Part shown: positions 14,469-16,679 of the stretch, one piece after another
How the letters are laid out: each line of letters starts with the position of its first letter
Position numbering within the stretch: the first letter of the stretch is position 1
Origin: a bacterium
GTDB lineage: Bacteria; Ratteibacteria; UBA8468
Direction: 5' to 3'
NCBI GenBank assembly: GCA_030672255.1
Contig: DAOVGU010000099.1
Coordinates: 1-16,679 of the forward strand
Length of the DNA: 16,679 nt
Translations under genes and position numbers: made by a program
The notes under the pieces: generated by a model
Told to the model about the DNA's origin: nothing
Database searches by the model: none
The model's input: the letters and a program-made list of their open reading frames with translations, nothing else

Positions 14469-14482
14469 AGATTAACATAAGT

Positions 14483-14546
14483 TGTCATTCCTGCTGAAGC
14501 AGGAATCTATAAGTTGGATTCCCGATTACTAATCTCGGGAATGACA
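14483..14546. repeat. Palindromic element, double-hairpin type (TGTCATTCC ends), copy 2
   Basis: It begins TGTCATTCC and ends GGAATGACA like the element at 4929-4987, and also contains two hairpins (CCTGCT/AGCAGG at 14490-14503, CCCGA/TCGGG near 14521-14539). Internal sequence differs from copy 1, while the ends and overall layout are the same. It interrupts the fabH-fabD gap inside the fatty-acid operon. Confidence 0.83.
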
Positions 14547-14557
14547 GTTATGTTGTC

Positions 14558-14577
14558 ATCTGCGTTTATCTGCGTTT
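14558..14577. repeat. Tandem pair of ATCTGCGTTT
   Basis: Two perfect adjacent copies of the 10-mer ATCTGCGTTT between the palindromic element and fabH. Similar strings occur as dispersed motifs in several other phyla (from memory). No function is known to me. Confidence 0.7.
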
Positions 14578-14582
14578 GTTTT

Positions 14583-15563
14583 TTAAAATTTAATTACACA
14601 GGAACCCCAGGTAAGGCCAGCGCCAAAGGCAACTAAAAGAACAAGGCTGCCTGGTTTAATCCTTCCTTCTTTCAGTGCTTCATCTAAGGCTACAGCTATG
14701 GAAGCAGATGACATATTTCCGCACATATCAACATTGACATAGAATTTCTCTAACGGAACATCTATTCCCTTAGCTACCGCTTTAATGATCCTTAAATTTG
14801 CCTGATGGGGAATGACTAAGTCCAATTCCCCTGGAGCTATCCGGAGAGGGGATAAAACCTTCTCAATTGCTTCCACCATAGAATGAATGGCAACCTTAAA
14901 TAAGGCTGGACCCTCCATCTTCATATAATGCAGATGTTCCTCAATCGTCTTATGAGAGGCGGGCATTTTAGAGCCTCCCGCAGGAAGATAAAGTAAATTT
15001 CCATATTTACCCGCAGCGGCAAGCCAGTTGCCCAAAAGCCCTTTCCTATCGTCGGCAGGAGTGAGAACCGCCGCACCTGCTCCGTCCCCAAGCAAAACAC
15101 AGATATTGCGGTCGGTATAGTCGGCAACCTTAGACATTGCCTCTGTTGCAATTAAAAGAATTTTCTCATAGGTTCCCGTTCTGATAAATTGCTCCGCTAC
15201 CGCTAATCCATAAACAAAACCGGAACAGGCAGCATTAAGATCAAAGGCAACCGCTTTGGTGGCTCCAATCTTATCCTGGATGACGCAGGAGGTGGCAGGA
15301 AACAACATATCAGGAGTCACCGTAGTAACGATAATTAGGTCAATCTCGGAAGCCTCTAAATTCGCCTCATTGAGAGCAGAAATAGCTGCTTTCACTCCCA
15401 AATCAGAGGCTGCTTCATCTTCATCAGCAATATGACGCTCCTTTATTCCCGTCCTTCCCGTAATCCATTCATCGGATGTTTCCACTAGCCTCTCCAAATC
15501 CTTATTTGTAAGAATTTTTTTAGGGAGATAAGAACCGGTGCCCACAATTATCGCCTTCTTCAT
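14583..15563 (-). CDS. fabH: 3-oxoacyl-ACP synthase III
   Basis: Initiates fatty-acid synthesis by condensing an acyl-CoA with malonyl-ACP. The 326-residue protein has the Cys-His-Asn triad of FabH: Cys113 in LNAACSGF, His253 in PHQAN and Asn283 in GNMSSAS. WITGRTGIKERHI at 33-45 is the usual CoA-binding signature region. The N-terminus MKKAIIVGTGSYLPKK and C-terminus FGAGLTWGSCVIKF are family-typical. Its ATG overlaps the plsX stop by 4 nt (ATGA), so the two are translationally coupled. Primer preference (acetyl or branched) cannot be read from these motifs. Confidence 0.97.
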   Translation of the reverse strand: MKKAIIVGTGSYLPKKILTNKDLERLVETSDEWITGRTGIKERHIADEDEAASDLGVKAAISALNEANLEASEIDLIIVTTVTPDMLFPATSCVIQDKIGATKAVAFDLNAACSGFVYGLAVAEQFIRTGTYEKILLIATEAMSKVADYTDRNICVLLGDGAGAAVLTPADDRKGLLGNWLAAAGKYGNLLYLPAGGSKMPASHKTIEEHLHYMKMEGPALFKVAIHSMVEAIEKVLSPLRIAPGELDLVIPHQANLRIIKAVAKGIDVPLEKFYVNVDMCGNMSSASIAVALDEALKEGRIKPGSLVLLVAFGAGLTWGSCVIKF

Positions 15564-16558
15564 CTTCCAAGTTCTTCAATTGCCTTTGTCAAACGCGGAA
15601 CTATCTTAGCCAAAGCTGCTTCCTTTCCTACTTTAATTGCATTGGCTATCGCCGAGGCCGAGGATCGGCCATGACTGATAATGCAAATACCCTTTACCCC
15701 TAAAAGAATTCCTCCCCCATATTCGGCGTAGCTGACTTTTTTCTCCAATTCCTGGAAGAGATTTCGGTTTAAAATAGCTCTTAACCTGCCCAGAGGATGA
15801 GAAGAAAGACTATCCTTTACCATCTTTCTTATAAGATCAGCCATTCCTTCACATGCTTTCAACGCCACATTACCTACAAAGCCATCGGTAACGACAACAT
15901 CAGTATCTCCGGAGAAGATATCCTGACCTTCAATATTGCCTTTGAAATTCAGGAAAGAGGAGGAAAGGAGGCGATAGGTCTCCTTACTTAAACTATTTCC
16001 CTTTGTTTCCTCCTCACCAATATTAAGGAGACCGATCGTCGGATTTTCCTTCTTTAGAAGAATCTGACTGCAGACATTTCCCATCGCTGCGTATTGCAAA
16101 AGATTATGGGGGGAAGGATCAACCATAGCCCCTACATCCAGAAAGATGCAGAACCCTTTAGGAGTGGGTAAAAAAACGGCAATGGCTGGTCGATCAACCC
16201 CGGGGAGAAATCCCAATTGTTTGATCGCCAAACCAACAAAGGCCGCGGTATTGCCAGCGCTAACTACCACCTCTGCCCTTTCCTCTTTAACTAATTTAAG
16301 AGCGATAGAAAGGGAGGAATCCTTATCTTTCAAAAGGCTCAAAGAAACCTTTTCCCCCATCGGTACAATCTTATTGCTATCCTCTATTGTTACTTCAGAG
16401 GATCCAGTAAATTGATGTCCCGTAAGAGAGGCAGTGATCTTTTTTCTATCACCCACCAAGGCAAGATCAACCTTTTCTCGTCTTGCACCTAAAAGGGCTC
16501 CTTCAATAATTTGTTCCAGTCCCTTATCGGAACCCATTACATCTACGGCTACCTTCAT
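15560..16558 (-). CDS. plsX: Phosphate acyltransferase PlsX
   Basis: Makes acyl-phosphate from acyl-ACP, the donor for PlsY in phospholipid synthesis. The open frame runs back to 16615, but I place the start at ATG 16556-16558 (MKVAVDVMGSDKG), giving 332 residues as usual for PlsX. That ATG overlaps the rpmF stop as ATGA, whereas the longer form would add 19 residues unlike the family. Motifs: VDVMGSDKG near the N-terminus (commonly VDAMGGDHAP), VSAGNTAAF, LNIGEEETKGN, VVTDGFVGNVALKACEG, and GGGILLGVKGICIISHGRS near the end. It is coupled by 4-nt overlaps to both rpmF and fabH. Confidence 0.96.
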   Translation of the reverse strand: MKVAVDVMGSDKGLEQIIEGALLGARREKVDLALVGDRKKITASLTGHQFTGSSEVTIEDSNKIVPMGEKVSLSLLKDKDSSLSIALKLVKEERAEVVVSAGNTAAFVGLAIKQLGFLPGVDRPAIAVFLPTPKGFCIFLDVGAMVDPSPHNLLQYAAMGNVCSQILLKKENPTIGLLNIGEEETKGNSLSKETYRLLSSSFLNFKGNIEGQDIFSGDTDVVVTDGFVGNVALKACEGMADLIRKMVKDSLSSHPLGRLRAILNRNLFQELEKKVSYAEYGGGILLGVKGICIISHGRSSASAIANAIKVGKEAALAKIVPRLTKAIEELGR

Positions 16559-16679
16559 TCTTTCTTTTTCTTCTCCTTCTTTATCAAAACCGGTCTTTCT
16601 CCATAGTAACCACAATGAGGGCAGATATGGTGGGATAATCTTATTTCTTTACAGTGAGGGCAAATGGAGAGTCCGGAAA
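16555..16679 (-). CDS. rpmF: 50S ribosomal protein L32, C-terminal part (start off window)
   Basis: About 40 codons of the minus strand run in from the window edge and end at TGA 16555-16557. They contain two zinc knuckles, ICPHC and ICPHCGYY, followed by GERPVLIKKEKKKKE, which matches the C-terminal half of L32 with its four-cysteine zinc site. L32 sits upstream of plsX in the conserved rpmF-plsX-fab order, which supports the call. The fragment is not in the long-ORF range because it is cut at its 5' end. Confidence 0.9.
   Translation of the reverse strand, partial: SGLSICPHCKEIRLSHHICPHCGYYGERPVLIKKEKKKKE

Noticed and set aside
4929..14577. Repeats as a CRISPR array
   Set aside because: The palindromes are single, kilobases apart and of unequal length; there are no regular spacers and no cas genes.

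Overview
This is a bacterial chromosome segment in which every gene I can support lies on the minus strand. It has Shine-Dalgarno sites, consensus sigma-70 promoters, a type II fatty-acid synthase operon, and two tRNAs without encoded CCA ends. Base composition is moderate to low GC. I cannot name the organism. The small zinc-ribbon protein, the GHL6-type glycosidase and the dense palindromic repeats would suit an uncultivated or deep-branching bacterium, but that is an inference.

Layout in window order: (a) 1-1346: tRNA-Thr followed by the elongation factor Tu gene, read from a perfect-consensus promoter. (b) 1431-3805: a small zinc-ribbon protein and two zinc-dependent medium-chain dehydrogenases in a tight operon. 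(c) 3806-4213: an intergenic region with a strong-looking plus-strand promoter that has no gene, a hairpin repeat, tRNA-Gly and a palindromic element. (d) 4214-6183: an RluA-family pseudouridine synthase with palindromes at both ends, then an acyl-CoA dehydrogenase. (e) 6255-11074: a carbohydrate block. In transcription order it holds a cupin with a phosphomannose-isomerase-like metal site, a decayed remnant of an FGGY sugar kinase, a class II (fuculose-phosphate type) aldolase, a NIF3/DUF34 protein and a GHL6-type glycosidase-like protein. The last three are visibly AT-richer than the rest. (f) 11215-16679: the classical rpmF-plsX-fabH-fabD-fabG-acpP-fabF cluster, with the rpmF start off the window.

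How the genes work together: the fab cluster supplies acyl-ACP synthesis (initiation by FabH/FabD, elongation by FabF, reduction by FabG, carrier AcpP) and links it to phospholipid synthesis through PlsX. The carbohydrate block has the order isomerase-kinase-aldolase expected of a fucose/rhamnose-type pathway, but its kinase survives only as about 37 codons. The pathway is therefore either broken or relies on a kinase elsewhere.

The most striking non-coding feature is the number of palindromic repeats. At least three groups occur in 16.7 kb. One element supplies the last 13 codons and stop of the pseudouridine synthase gene, and two others sit where the ribosome binding sites of fabG and fabD would be expected. 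I saw no CRISPR array, phage gene, intact transposase, or obvious new defence system.
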